A stretch of 39,346 nucleotides of DNA from Streptomyces sp. NRRL S-337 (GCF_000720175.1 NZ_JOIX01000101.1:1-39346); one strand, 5' to 3'. Positions 30,834-38,857 are shown, counted from the stretch's first letter. A program made the numbers and translations. Notes: generated by a model from the sequence alone, not told the origin.

Positions 30834-31674
30834 TTGCGGTCTGGACCAGTGCCCTGTCAATACGGCGGGGCCATACCACCGTGAGGGTCCGGTGGGCGGA
30901 CGAGGAGGCACCGATGTCAGTGGGATGCGTCAGAATTGAGTCCAGGGCCACCGCACCACACATCGAGGGGCACGCATGTCCGGACTTATCGACACCACGG
31001 AGATGTATCTCCGCACCATCCTCGAACTGGAGGAGGAAGGTGTGGTGCCCATGCGCGCCCGCATCGCGGAGCGGCTCGAACAGAGCGGCCCGACGGTGAG
31101 CCAGACGGTCGCCCGCATGGAGCGCGACGGACTGCTGACGGTCGCCGGCGACCGCCATCTGGAGCTGACGGAGGAGGGCCGGCGGCTGGCGACGCGGGTG
31201 ATGCGCAAGCACCGCCTCGCCGAGTGCCTGCTCGTCGACGTCATCGGGCTCGAATGGGAGCAGGTGCACGCCGAGGCGTGCCGCTGGGAGCACGTGATGA
31301 GCGAGGCGGTCGAGCGTCGCGTCGTGGAGCTGCTGCGGCACCCGACGGAGTCGCCGTACGGCAACCCCATCCCGGGCCTGGAGGAGCTGGGGGAGAAGGC
31401 CGAGGCCGACCCGTTCCTGGACGCGGGCATGGTGAGCCTGATGGACCTGGACGCCGGGGCGGACGGCAAGACGGCCGTGGTGCGCCGTATCGGCGAGCCG
31501 ATCCAGGCGGACGCCCAGCTGATGTACACGCTCCGCCGCGCGGGGGTGCAGCCGGGTGCCGTGGTGAGCGTGACGGAGTCGCCGGCGGGCGTCCTGGTCG
31601 GCAGCAGTGGCGAGGCCGCCGAACTGACCTCCGACATCGCCTCCCACGTCTTCGTCGCCAAGCGCTGACACCAT
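30829..31674 (-). CDS. Antiparallel open frame over dmdR1 (adm-like)
   Basis: A 281-codon frame runs fully antisense to dmdR1, starting at ATG 31674 just past the dmdR1 stop. It is rich in Leu, His, Arg and Ala, with no recognisable domain and no Shine-Dalgarno sequence. In S. coelicolor an antiparallel gene, adm, overlapping dmdR1 has been reported to be expressed and to affect siderophore and antibiotic production. High GC alone creates such antisense frames, so this is kept as a low-confidence call. Confidence 0.22.
   Translation of the reverse strand: MVSALGDEDVGGDVGGQFGGLATAADQDARRRLRHAHHGTRLHPRAAERVHQLGVRLDRLADTAHHGRLAVRPGVQVHQAHHARVQERVGLGLLPQLLQARDGVAVRRLRRVPQQLHDATLDRLAHHVLPAARLGVHLLPFEPDDVDEQALGEAVLAHHPRRQPPALLRQLQMAVAGDRQQSVALHAGDRLAHRRAALFEPLRDAGAHGHHTFLLQFEDGAEIHLRGVDKSGHACPSMCGAVALDSILTHPTDIGASSSAHRTLTVVWPRRIDRALVQTAT
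30834..30862 (+). promoter_or_regulatory. Putative dmdR1 promoter with a DasR (dre-like) box
   Basis: TGCGGTCTGGACCAGT (30835-30850) matches 12 of 16 positions of the DasR consensus ACTGGTCTAGACCAGT, with a perfect right half except for the centre. It overlaps TTGCGG (30834-30839), which together with TCAATA (30857-30862, 17-nt spacer) could be the promoter. DasR, the N-acetylglucosamine-responsive regulator, is reported to control dmdR1 in S. coelicolor. Confidence 0.6.
30976..31668 (+). CDS. dmdR1: Iron-dependent repressor of the DtxR family (DmdR1-like)
   Basis: A 230-residue metalloregulator that, loaded with Fe2+, represses siderophore and iron-uptake genes. The winged HTH occupies residues 1-73 (LIDTTEMYLRTILELEEEGV, SGPTVSQTVARMERDGLL). 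The dimer/metal domain carries the ligands in MRKHRLAE and the C-x2-E-H motif of EACRWEHV. The C terminus is an SH3-like domain. GAGGGG precedes the ATG. Its divergence from a SIS gene matches the S. coelicolor dmdR1 neighbourhood as I recall it. A long antiparallel frame covers the gene, as described for dmdR1/adm. Confidence 0.92.
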   Translation: MSGLIDTTEMYLRTILELEEEGVVPMRARIAERLEQSGPTVSQTVARMERDGLLTVAGDRHLELTEEGRRLATRVMRKHRLAECLLVDVIGLEWEQVHAEACRWEHVMSEAVERRVVELLRHPTESPYGNPIPGLEELGEKAEADPFLDAGMVSLMDLDAGADGKTAVVRRIGEPIQADAQLMYTLRRAGVQPGAVVSVTESPAGVLVGSSGEAAELTSDIASHVFVAKR

Positions 31675-31813
31675 CTGGGCGGACTCCCGACCGCCCGTTT
31701 CGACAGACCTCGGGACCGACTGTTACGACAGCCGTTCCGGCGGACCGTTTCGGTGGCTGTGTGTGCGGGCTGTCTTGGTGGGCCCGTTCAGCGCGCTTTC
31801 TGGGCGGCGGTTC

Positions 31814-31917
31814 AGCGGATCGTTTCGACGGGCTGCCTCGACCGGCTGCCCGGACGGGCTGTCTTGACGGGCTCTCTCGACGGGCTGTCTTGACGGACCG
31901 TTTTGGCGGGTCGCTTC
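31814..31917 (+). repeat. 13-bp degenerate minisatellite
   Basis: Eight consecutive 13-bp units, consensus GACGGGCTGTCTT, at 31814, 31827, 31840, 31853, 31866, 31879, 31892 and 31905. The units at 31853 and 31879 are identical; the outer ones are degenerate. Confidence 0.8.
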
Positions 31918-32221
31918 GGCGCTTCGATTGGGTGGGCTGTCTGGGCGGGCCGGTTCGACGGCGTGCCGGGCGCGCCGGGCGTGCGGGGCTTTCGGTGGCT
32001 GCCTCGACGGGCCGGTTCGGCGGGCTTTGGGTGGCTGGGCCAGCGGGCGGTTTCAGCGGGCCTTTTGTGTGGCCGTCTTGGCGAGCTGCGTCGGCGGCCT
32101 TCGGTGGCTTCGGTGCCTTCGGTGGGTTGGCTCGGCGGGCCGTTTCCGTGGGCCGTCTCGGTGCGGCGTGGCTCCTGTGGGGCCGGTGGCGGAGGTGCGG
32201 CCCGTTACGGCGGGGGCCGAG

Positions 32222-32306
32222 CACCGGCGGGTGCCGAGGGCTGGCGGGCGCCGAGGGCTGGCGGGTGCCGAGGGCTGGCGGGTGCCGAGGGCTGGCGGGC
32301 GCCTAG
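32222..32306 (+). repeat. 17-bp minisatellite
   Basis: Five 17-bp units, consensus GGCTGGCGGGTGCCGAG. Units 3 and 4 are identical; the others differ at one to three positions. It lies in the non-coding spacer. Confidence 0.85.
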
Positions 32307-32730
32307 GACCGGCGGGGGCCAGGGGCGGGGCGCATCCCGCCCCGCACGCGCCCGATCAGTCCCTCCCCGCGACTCCCCACCGCGGAGCACCGAACCCTCA
32401 CCGCATCTCCTGAATCTCGTAGGACACGGCGCTCTCCGCAGGCCGGGCGCGCGCTCGCCCCTCCCCGTAAGTCCCCCTCCGCGCCCTTCTCGAGATCCTC
32501 CCCGAGCTCCCCGATTTTTCCTCCCCTCCCCCCGCCGTCGTCTTCCTTCATGAGTCCGCTGAGCTGCGCTGATGCGCTGTCTGGCGGTCTCGTCAAGTGA
32601 TTGCCCGTTGAACGGACTTGTGCGAATCCGTGCGGTTCGGCCGGTTGCGTGTCACCCTGACGCATGGCCCTGCGAGGGCCTGTCCTGGCCGGGGAGGGGG
32701 CTTGGATGCATCCACTGAGTGCGGGACGGT

Positions 32731-32764
32731 CAGGGCCCCGGCGCTGCGAGCAGCCGGGGCCCTG
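32731..32764. terminator. Perfect 12-bp GC hairpin
   Basis: CAGGGCCCCGGC (32731-32742) pairs with 32753-32764 over a 10-nt loop. It lies about 190 nt before the hydrolase gene and may insulate it from transcription entering from the left. There is no T tract. Confidence 0.55.
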
Positions 32765-32956
32765 CCTCCCCATGTCCCCCACCCAAGACCCGGAGCCCCG
32801 AGCTCTCAGGGTCTTCCCCCACGGGCCCCCTTCCCGGTAGGGCCCGCCTCCCGGCAGATGTCTCCCCGTGACGAGCGCGACCAATCCTTGAGGGAGGTCA
32901 CTCGAACGAGGGGTGTTGGGCGCTGGAACGGTGCGTTCGAATAGGGGTTCGATAGT

Positions 32957-33871
32957 GTGGAGCTGCTCAAGGGACGATTGGGGGTGCCAGAGCACATGGT
33001 GCGGCGCATCGATGTGACAGGGGCCGACGGCGTAAGACTCGCCGCCTGGGAATTCACCGACCCGCCCAAGAATGACGGCGGGTTGGAAGGGGGCGAGCAG
33101 CGGCCCGGCGTGCTGCTGCTCCATGGTCTGATGGGCCGCGCCTCACACTGGGCGGACACCGCCCGCCGGCTGAGCGCCCGGCACCGCCCGGTCGCCCTGG
33201 ACCAGCGGGGCCACGGCCGCAGCGAGAAGCCCGCCGACGGGCCGTACGACCGCGAGGCGTACGTCCAGGACGCCATCGCGGCCATCGAGCAACTCGACCT
33301 GGCCCCGGTCGCCCTCGTCGGCCATGCCATGGGTGCGCTGACGGCGTGGCAATTAGCGGCCCGGCGCCCGGACCTGGTCAGTGCGCTGGTGATCTGCGAT
33401 ATGCGGGCCTCCGCACTGGGCGCGGCCTCGCAGCACGAGTGGACCGAGTGGTTCCGCTCCTGGCCGGTGCCGTTCGCCACGCTCGCGGATGTCCGCAAGT
33501 GGTTCGGCGAGGACGATCCGACGCTGGAGCGGCCGCGCCCGGCCCGCGGCGAGTTCTTCGCCGAGGTGATGGCCGAGCGCGCCGACGGCTGGCGCCCGGT
33601 GTTCTCCCGGCGTCAGATGCTCACCGCCCGCGAGACCTGGGTCCATGACGCCCACTGGGAAGAGCTCGCCCAGGTGCCCTGCCCGGCCCTCGTCGTACGC
33701 GGCCTGGACGCCGAACTGGGCCGCGCCGAGGCCCAGGAGATGGTCCGCGTCCTACCGCGCGGCGCCTACGCCGAAATTCCCGACGCCGGACACCTCCTCC
33801 CCTGGGAAAAGCCCGACGCATGGTGCGCCGCCATCGAGCCCTTCCTCCAGGCCGCGACGTTGCCGGCTTGA
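32957..33871 (+). CDS. Alpha/beta-hydrolase fold protein lacking the nucleophile serine
   Basis: A 304-residue alpha/beta-hydrolase. The oxyanion HG motif is in VLLLHGLMGRASHW, GHGRSEKP follows, and the nucleophile elbow is GHAMG: the expected serine is A124 (codon GCC). The late histidine is kept (PDAGHLLPWEKP) and an Asp candidate lies in VVRGLDAELGRAEA. Serine hydrolysis is therefore unlikely; a binding, lyase-like or degenerate role is possible. The start is unsure: GTG 32957 opens the frame without a good Shine-Dalgarno sequence, and an ATG at residue 14 is an alternative. It stands alone between two repeat-rich gaps. Confidence 0.88.
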   Translation: MELLKGRLGVPEHMVRRIDVTGADGVRLAAWEFTDPPKNDGGLEGGEQRPGVLLLHGLMGRASHWADTARRLSARHRPVALDQRGHGRSEKPADGPYDREAYVQDAIAAIEQLDLAPVALVGHAMGALTAWQLAARRPDLVSALVICDMRASALGAASQHEWTEWFRSWPVPFATLADVRKWFGEDDPTLERPRPARGEFFAEVMAERADGWRPVFSRRQMLTARETWVHDAHWEELAQVPCPALVVRGLDAELGRAEAQEMVRVLPRGAYAEIPDAGHLLPWEKPDAWCAAIEPFLQAATLPA

Positions 33872-33996
33872 CCGGGGGCTCGCCTGCAAGAGACCGGCGC
33901 GGCCGCGAGCAACACCGCCCGCGACCGGGCGCACCCGGCCATAAACGGACCGGTGCGCCCGGCCATAAAGAGCCGACGCGTGCGCCACGATCACTC

Positions 33997-34057
33997 GGCA
34001 GGCGGCAGGCGGCAGGCGGCAGGCGGCAGGCGGCAGGCGGCAGGCGGCAGGCGGCAG
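33997..34057 (+). repeat. Heptanucleotide repeat (GGCAGGC)8
   Basis: Eight perfect 7-bp copies plus a partial ninth. Non-coding, about 130 bp after the hydrolase stop. Perfect identity implies recent expansion. Confidence 0.92.
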
Positions 34058-34389
34058 ACGCGGGTGGCGGGGGTGCGCCACGGCCTCTGGCAACAGGGCC
34101 GTGGCGCATGCGCATGTGCAGGCGCGTGCGGAGAGGGGGTGAGGCCGGAAAGGACGCTGGCCGACTTGGCGAGATGCTGCCGGAGGGCAGGTCGGCCGCC
34201 ACCCGGCAGCGCCAGCCGTTCGCCGGGCCCTGACGGCAGCGCTCGCGCCGCCTTCGTCAGCGCTCAAATGTAAGGCCGTGCACACGGTTTCGGCGAAACG
34301 ATTCTGGCAGCGGTTCGCGCAATCAACTTCGACGATTTCGCGCCAATTTCTCGAAAAGGTCGAGGTGTAGTCGAGGCGCGGCCGAGGCG

Positions 34390-34428
34390 CAGTCGTGGCT
34401 CAGTCGTGGCTCAGTCGTGGCTCAGTCG
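34390..34428 (+). repeat. 11-bp tandem repeat CAGTCGTGGCT
   Basis: Three perfect copies (34390, 34401, 34412) followed by a partial CAGTCGAGG. Related AGTCGAGG motifs lie just before it. Confidence 0.85.
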
Positions 34429-34547
34429 AGGTGCGGTCAAAGTGTGGGTGCAATGCATTCGCGGCGTTAGCCGCACTTTCTCTCCAATTGCTGGATGACT
34501 AGTCTCGGCGCGCACCTGCCTTGATAAAGCCACGGCAGTTTTCCCTG

Positions 34548-34579
34548 GCCACGTACGGGGGCGGACGCCCGGACGTGGC
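34548..34579. terminator. Stem-loop after the second envelope gene
   Basis: GCCACGT (34548-34554) pairs with ACGTGGC (34573-34579), with a possible inner GCG/GCC-type pairing. It lies 43-74 nt beyond the minus-strand stop at 34622. No T run. Confidence 0.4.
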
Positions 34580-34621
34580 TGGTCGCTTCCTGCCCGGCCG
34601 GCGGCGGTGATCCAGGATCGG

Positions 34622-36349
34622 TCAGCCCAACGTGCGGGTGAAGTCACCGCGTTGGACCCGCCCGGTGAGCGAGTCACCGTCCCCGCTCAGCAGCGAGCCG
34701 TACCCGGTGGCCGCCCAGAGGCTGTCCTCGGCGGGTATCTCGAAGTACGGGACCGGCCGGCCGTCCCGCCGGTCGGTGAGCACTTCGGGGGCGCGCCGGG
34801 TCCGTACCGCGCGCAGGCACGTCTCACAGGCAGCCACCCGCAGTTGCTCACGACGGCCCAGCGGCCGCCAGGGTATGCGGCGCACGGCAGGACCGTGCAG
34901 CGGGTGGAAGAAGCACAGCGGGAGGGTCGCCGGAGCCTTGGACAGCGCCGCCCGGCCCTCGGCGACCAGCGCAAAAACCCCGGCCAGGTCGACGACTCTG
35001 CCCGCCCGGTCCAGGACCGTACCGGCCGCGGCGTACGCATCGAGGGCCCGCTCGACGGCCGCCGGATCGCCCTGCGCGGCATGTGCCTCCTCACCCAGGC
35101 GCACGACCTCCTCACTGGCCCGGTCACGCAGCCCGGCCTCGTCGGCCTGCCGGGCGGCGGCGAAGACCGAGCGCGGCAGCGCGAACGGCGTCGTGAGATC
35201 ACGCAGCCGCGAACGCCGGCGCAGCAACATCCCCGCCGCGGCCAGCAGCAACACCGGCCCGACGACCAGGCTCAGGAGCCGTACGAGAGGAGACCCGCCG
35301 CTCCCCGCACGGGAGGCAGCGCTCTTGCCCGTCCCGTCGGCCGCACCCGACGGCGTGGGCTTCGGCGTGTTGAGGCTGGCTGTGGCCTTCTCATACACCT
35401 TGTCGCCGTTGCCCGCCTTGATGATGCCGATCGCCCGGGAGATGCGCTTGGCCAGCCCCGCGCCCTTCATGTCGTCCTGGAAGAAGACGGCCGCGGCGGC
35501 GTGCATCGCCTGGTGGGCGCCTTCGGGCCATTCCCGGGCGGCGATATCGTCGGGCAGATCCCCGAGCGTGATGAGGATGGACGGGCCGCCGCCCATCCGG
35601 TCGTGCACCACCTCGGCGAGCTGCTCGGGCTTGCCGCCCCAACTGTCACCCTCGACCAGCGGCACCAGCACGACGCGGATCGGCAGCTTGGTCTCCTTGA
35701 TCTGCGCGACCAGCTCCCGCTTCTGCGCCGCGTCAACGGCCGTCGCCAGCGAGGGATCCACATACACGGGCGAACCCCGCAGCGCCTCCGCGATCTTCTT
35801 CCCCGGGCTGGCCGGGCCGTGGCCGGCCAGCCCCACCAGCCCCGTGGCGGCAGCGGGCGCGGCCACAGTGCTCGTGGCCCCAGTGGACGTGGCCACGGCG
35901 GACGTGGTCATGGCGGGTGTGGCCATGGCAGGTGCGGCCGCACCGTACAGCAGGGTGGCGGCTGACATCCCGAGCGTGAGCGCGAGCGCGGGCCACAGCC
36001 GGCGGGCCGCCTGGCGGCTCGGCAGTGCGGCCGGGGCGACTGGCCGGGGAGCCATGGTGCCTGGCCGTGCGTCCCGGATGGCGTCGGGTCGGCCGCTCGG
36101 ATCCCGCAGCTGGGCGGCCTGGCTAGGCTGGGCTGCCTGGCCCCGCTGGGCGGCCTGGCTCGGCTGGACAGCCTGGCCCGGCTGATGAGCGGGCAGGCCA
36201 CGTTGTTCAGTTATCCGGTCGCGTCGCTGAGTTATCCGGTCGCGGCGTTGGGCGATCCGGTCGTGTCGGTGGGCGGTCCCGTCGCGGCGTTGAGCGGTCC
36301 GGTTCTGTCGTCGGGTCGCGCCGGCAGGATCGCGAGGGTCAGTGCACAC
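34622..36349 (-). CDS. Envelope protein with one TPM-like domain and a C-terminal Cys/His motif
   Basis: About 575 residues. A Gln/Arg-rich repeated N terminus comes first, then a signal-like span (about residues 116-137, LWPALALTLGMSAATLLYGA). The extracytoplasmic domain (about 185-300: LRGSPVYVDPSLATAVDAAQ, LPIRVVLVPLVEGD, HDRMGGGPSILITLGDLPD) resembles TPM/DUF477-like domains. A second span (about 352-376) and a cytoplasmic tail follow, with CFFHPLHG (near 478) and C-x2-C (CETC, near 505), a possible zinc site. The start GTG 36349 overlaps the upstream gene, with GGGAG 7 nt before it; ATG 36055 would remove the repeats. It is paralogous to each half of the upstream gene. Function unknown. 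Confidence 0.78.
   Translation of the reverse strand: MCTDPRDPAGATRRQNRTAQRRDGTAHRHDRIAQRRDRITQRRDRITEQRGLPAHQPGQAVQPSQAAQRGQAAQPSQAAQLRDPSGRPDAIRDARPGTMAPRPVAPAALPSRQAARRLWPALALTLGMSAATLLYGAAAPAMATPAMTTSAVATSTGATSTVAAPAAATGLVGLAGHGPASPGKKIAEALRGSPVYVDPSLATAVDAAQKRELVAQIKETKLPIRVVLVPLVEGDSWGGKPEQLAEVVHDRMGGGPSILITLGDLPDDIAAREWPEGAHQAMHAAAAVFFQDDMKGAGLAKRISRAIGIIKAGNGDKVYEKATASLNTPKPTPSGAADGTGKSAASRAGSGGSPLVRLLSLVVGPVLLLAAAGMLLRRRSRLRDLTTPFALPRSVFAAARQADEAGLRDRASEEVVRLGEEAHAAQGDPAAVERALDAYAAAGTVLDRAGRVVDLAGVFALVAEGRAALSKAPATLPLCFFHPLHGPAVRRIPWRPLGRREQLRVAACETCLRAVRTRRAPEVLTDRRDGRPVPYFEIPAEDSLWAATGYGSLLSGDGDSLTGRVQRGDFTRTLG
36110..36181 (-). repeat. 18-bp coding minisatellite
   Basis: Four 18-bp units (plus-strand consensus CTGGGCGGCCTGGCTCGG) encode a Gln-rich hexapeptide, QPSQAA-like, in the N terminus of the second envelope protein if GTG 36349 is the start. 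Confidence 0.8.
36209..36313 (-). repeat. 21-bp coding minisatellite
   Basis: Five 21-bp units (plus-strand consensus AGTTATCCGGTCGCGGCGTTG) encode a heptapeptide, QRRDRIT-like. This would give the second envelope protein a very basic cytoplasmic head. Confidence 0.85.
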
Positions 36350-38744
36350 CGAAGTACTCCCGTACATCGCGGGTGAGTTGATCTATTTCGGCGCCGTCGG
36401 CGAGCGTGGCCAGCGGCCCGGGCAGGGTGGCATACGGGACGTACGCTCCGCGCCCGTTGCTCTCCTGGGACCGCAGCCGCAGCACGGCCCCAGGCGTCAC
36501 CCGGCACCCCTTGCACACCGGCAGCGACCACATGCTGCTCCCGGCACGGGTCCTGCCGGCAGCGGGGCGAGTGCCGGTGGGACCGCTGGTGCCGCGAGTG
36601 CCGGCCGCGCCGGCGGTGCTGCGAGTGGTGCTGCTGGGGGTGCCGCCGGGGCTGCTGCCGGCCGGGCGTATCTCCGTGCGCTTACGGGCGGTGCCGTGCA
36701 GCGGATTGCGGTGGCAGACGTGGCGGGCCGCGGCCGGCTCGTCGATCGCCGTGCGGCCCGCGCGGGCCAGCACGATGGCGCAGGCGAGCACGGCCGGGGT
36801 CGCATCCGCGTCGATCCGGCCGTCGCTGTCCCCGTCGATCAGCAACGCCGCCGCGTCCAGGCACTCCCACGCTCGGCGCTGGGCCTCCGCCGGCAGCGCA
36901 GCCATCGATTCCGGCGCTCCCACTGTCGCTTCCAGGGCGGTCATCGGTTCCAGCACGGTCGCTTGTTCCAGCACTGCGGTGAGGGCGTCGAGGTCATGGC
37001 GGGCGGCCCGCCGCAGCCACCCCAAGGAAGGCCGCTCCGGAGCATGCGGACCATGGGCGGCCCCAGAGCCGCCCCCCGCGCCGTAGCGCCGCCGTCGAGC
37101 CCTCACGATCACGCGTATCGTCCCGCAACCGGCTGCCACCAGCCCCGTGACCAGGAGCGCAGCGAAGACGCCGAGCACCAGGCCGGGATGGAAGTCCCCG
37201 GTGAACAGGCCGGGCAGCGCCTGTTCCTTGACCGGATCGACCGCAGGCGGCGGGTCGTAGGCCAGGGGATCCGACTGGGGGGCATCCGACTTGGCGGTCG
37301 GAGCCTTACCGAGGTACGTCAGCAGCTGATCGAGACGACGGCCGAGCGCCGGGTCGGCGGACTCGGGGTACGCCAGGTTGTGCGGCCGGTTCATCAGATA
37401 CGCCGGGTCCACGCGCGTGCCGTAGTTGACGACCTCGATCCCGCCGTCCGAGGGCTCGGCCAGCACGATCAGGGCATTGCGGTGCAACCGGTCGTGCAGC
37501 GTCTTGACCAGCAGGTCCTTCTGGCCGTCGGACTCGTCGTCCGGATTGCTGGAGACGGCGGCGATCATCACCGGCATGCGCAGCGCCCGCAGCTTCGCGC
37601 GCAGATGGGCGCGCTCGACGGCGTCCAGTGCGGGTGGGCTCTCGGGATCGACGTACAACGGGTCACGGCGCAGCCCCGAGGCCACGCGATCGATCCTCGC
37701 CCGCATATCGGCGGCGGTGGGACGTGAACCATCCCCACTGGCGGTGTCGTCAAAAACCTGGGATGCGGTGAACGCGACCAGGCTGCCCAGGACTACAGCC
37801 GCCGCCACCAGCGGCAGCATCCTCACACGCCGCCCGCCCGATTCCTCGACGCCCCTCGTCTTCGCGCCTTGCCCGGACGCGCTCCCTCCAGGGCCGCCCT
37901 TATCGCTCCGCGTCTTGCTTCCCGACTTGCTTGCCGTCTTGCTTCCCGTCTTGTTTCCCCGCGTGCCCTTCGGCCTGCTCCCGGCCGGGCTTCGCTTCGC
38001 AAATGCCGTCCTCTTGGGTGGGCCGGGCCCCCTGCCGGGGCTCAGGGGATCGCCTGCCGCCTCAGCGCGCCGTACCCGGCGGCGCCGCAAGGCGTACAGG
38101 GTGAGCAGCAGGGCCGTCAGCGGGATGCCGGTGACGGCGAGGCCGGTCGCGAAGCTTTGGTCCTTGCGGGCGGTCTGGTCGGTGTGCAGGAGAGGCAACT
38201 CGTCCACCGAGCCGCCGTATTTGGCGTATGCCGCCTCGGCTCGCTGATGCGCATGGCCGGAGGTCAGCACGTCGACGAAATGACGGAACACCTCGCGGGG
38301 GGTGGCGTCGTACGGCAGCTCGTACAGCGTCGCCCGGCTCGCGTCCTCGGCGCCGGGGAGGCTCACCCCGTACGTCTGCACCGCGTCCAGACCGGTGGGG
38401 CTCAGCGTCACATACAGGCCCTTGCGGCCCAGCCGGTCATGGACCCCGGCGAGCAGGCCGGTGGCCTCGGAGCCGTAGTGGGTGTTCGGCAGAACCATGA
38501 CGTACGTCGGAACGCCCAGCCGCTGGGCTTCCTTGGCGAAGTCCGGCGCGGTCGACCGGGGTACCGCGCGCGGGATCTGGTCGCTGATGAAGACCGGGTC
38601 CTTGCGCAACTGCCCGGCGAGATAAGCAGTCTGCGTCGGGGTATCGGCACCACCCGACGAGGCCTGCACCGCACCGGCGCAGAACAGCACCGCCAACCAG
38701 CCCATGACCAGCACAACTCCGGCGCGCAGCACCGCCCCCACCAC
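36339..38744 (-). CDS. Envelope protein with two TPM-like domains and a C-terminal Cys/His motif
   Basis: About 801 residues. The signal span at residues 5-25 (LRAGVVLVMGWLAVLFCAGA) is followed by domain A (about 45-185, LRKDPVFISDQIP), a second span (about 197-218), and a Lys/Arg/Ser-rich cytoplasmic linker. A third span (about 308-328) leads to domain B (about 345-480, LRRDPLYVDPESPPALDAVE), a fourth span (about 518-540), and a cytoplasmic tail with CHRNPLHG (near 674) and CKGC (near 745) separated by a Thr/Gly-rich insert. Both domains look outside, resembling two fused copies of the downstream protein. GTG 38744 has AGGA 7 nt upstream; the longer frame to 38891 is unlikely. It overlaps the downstream gene by 11 bp. 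The role is unknown. Confidence 0.78.
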   Translation of the reverse strand: MVGAVLRAGVVLVMGWLAVLFCAGAVQASSGGADTPTQTAYLAGQLRKDPVFISDQIPRAVPRSTAPDFAKEAQRLGVPTYVMVLPNTHYGSEATGLLAGVHDRLGRKGLYVTLSPTGLDAVQTYGVSLPGAEDASRATLYELPYDATPREVFRHFVDVLTSGHAHQRAEAAYAKYGGSVDELPLLHTDQTARKDQSFATGLAVTGIPLTALLLTLYALRRRRVRRAEAAGDPLSPGRGPGPPKRTAFAKRSPAGSRPKGTRGNKTGSKTASKSGSKTRSDKGGPGGSASGQGAKTRGVEESGGRRVRMLPLVAAAVVLGSLVAFTASQVFDDTASGDGSRPTAADMRARIDRVASGLRRDPLYVDPESPPALDAVERAHLRAKLRALRMPVMIAAVSSNPDDESDGQKDLLVKTLHDRLHRNALIVLAEPSDGGIEVVNYGTRVDPAYLMNRPHNLAYPESADPALGRRLDQLLTYLGKAPTAKSDAPQSDPLAYDPPPAVDPVKEQALPGLFTGDFHPGLVLGVFAALLVTGLVAAGCGTIRVIVRARRRRYGAGGGSGAAHGPHAPERPSLGWLRRAARHDLDALTAVLEQATVLEPMTALEATVGAPESMAALPAEAQRRAWECLDAAALLIDGDSDGRIDADATPAVLACAIVLARAGRTAIDEPAAARHVCHRNPLHGTARKRTEIRPAGSSPGGTPSSTTRSTAGAAGTRGTSGPTGTRPAAGRTRAGSSMWSLPVCKGCRVTPGAVLRLRSQESNGRGAYVPYATLPGPLATLADGAEIDQLTRDVREYFGVH

Positions 38745-38857
38745 CCCTCGTTCCTGTCGATGCCATGAAGCTACCGCCCCCGCCCGTCGCCCGCTGCACC
38801 CTGTGGATAACTTCACGACCAGCCCCAGTCGTCGCGCCCCGCCGCCTTCTGAAGGCC

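Larger units (their letters stand above)
31669..32956. other. 1.3-kb repeat-rich spacer without a supported gene
   Basis: The first half is a mosaic of decayed GGCGGG/CGTTTCGG-type motifs including a 13-bp minisatellite. A 17-bp minisatellite and pyrimidine-rich sequence follow, then a strong hairpin at 32731-32764. Open frames across it have biased, repetitive translations and no recognisable domain. Confidence 0.55.
33872..34621. other. 750-bp spacer with tandem repeats and an AT-richer block
   Basis: It contains a direct repeat (CCCGGCCATAAA at about 33934-33945 and 33958-33969), a heptamer array, and a lower-GC block (34270-34540) with an 11-bp tandem repeat. A GCGGC-GTTA-GCCGC hairpin lies near 34461-34474, with a stem-loop at the right end. 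No gene was supported on either strand. Confidence 0.5.

Noticed and set aside
30914..31099. Frame with strong GAGGAGG site overlapping the dmdR1 start
   Set aside because: Its translation is an out-of-frame image of dmdR1 with no recognisable features; the Shine-Dalgarno match may be chance. Kept only as a possible upstream frame.
32303..33124. Minus-strand open frame in the spacer after dmdR1
   Set aside because: It crosses the real hydrolase gene, has no domain, and no ribosome-binding site.
33997..34057. CRISPR array
   Set aside because: The tandem repeats here and elsewhere are directly abutting without unique spacers, and no cas gene is present.
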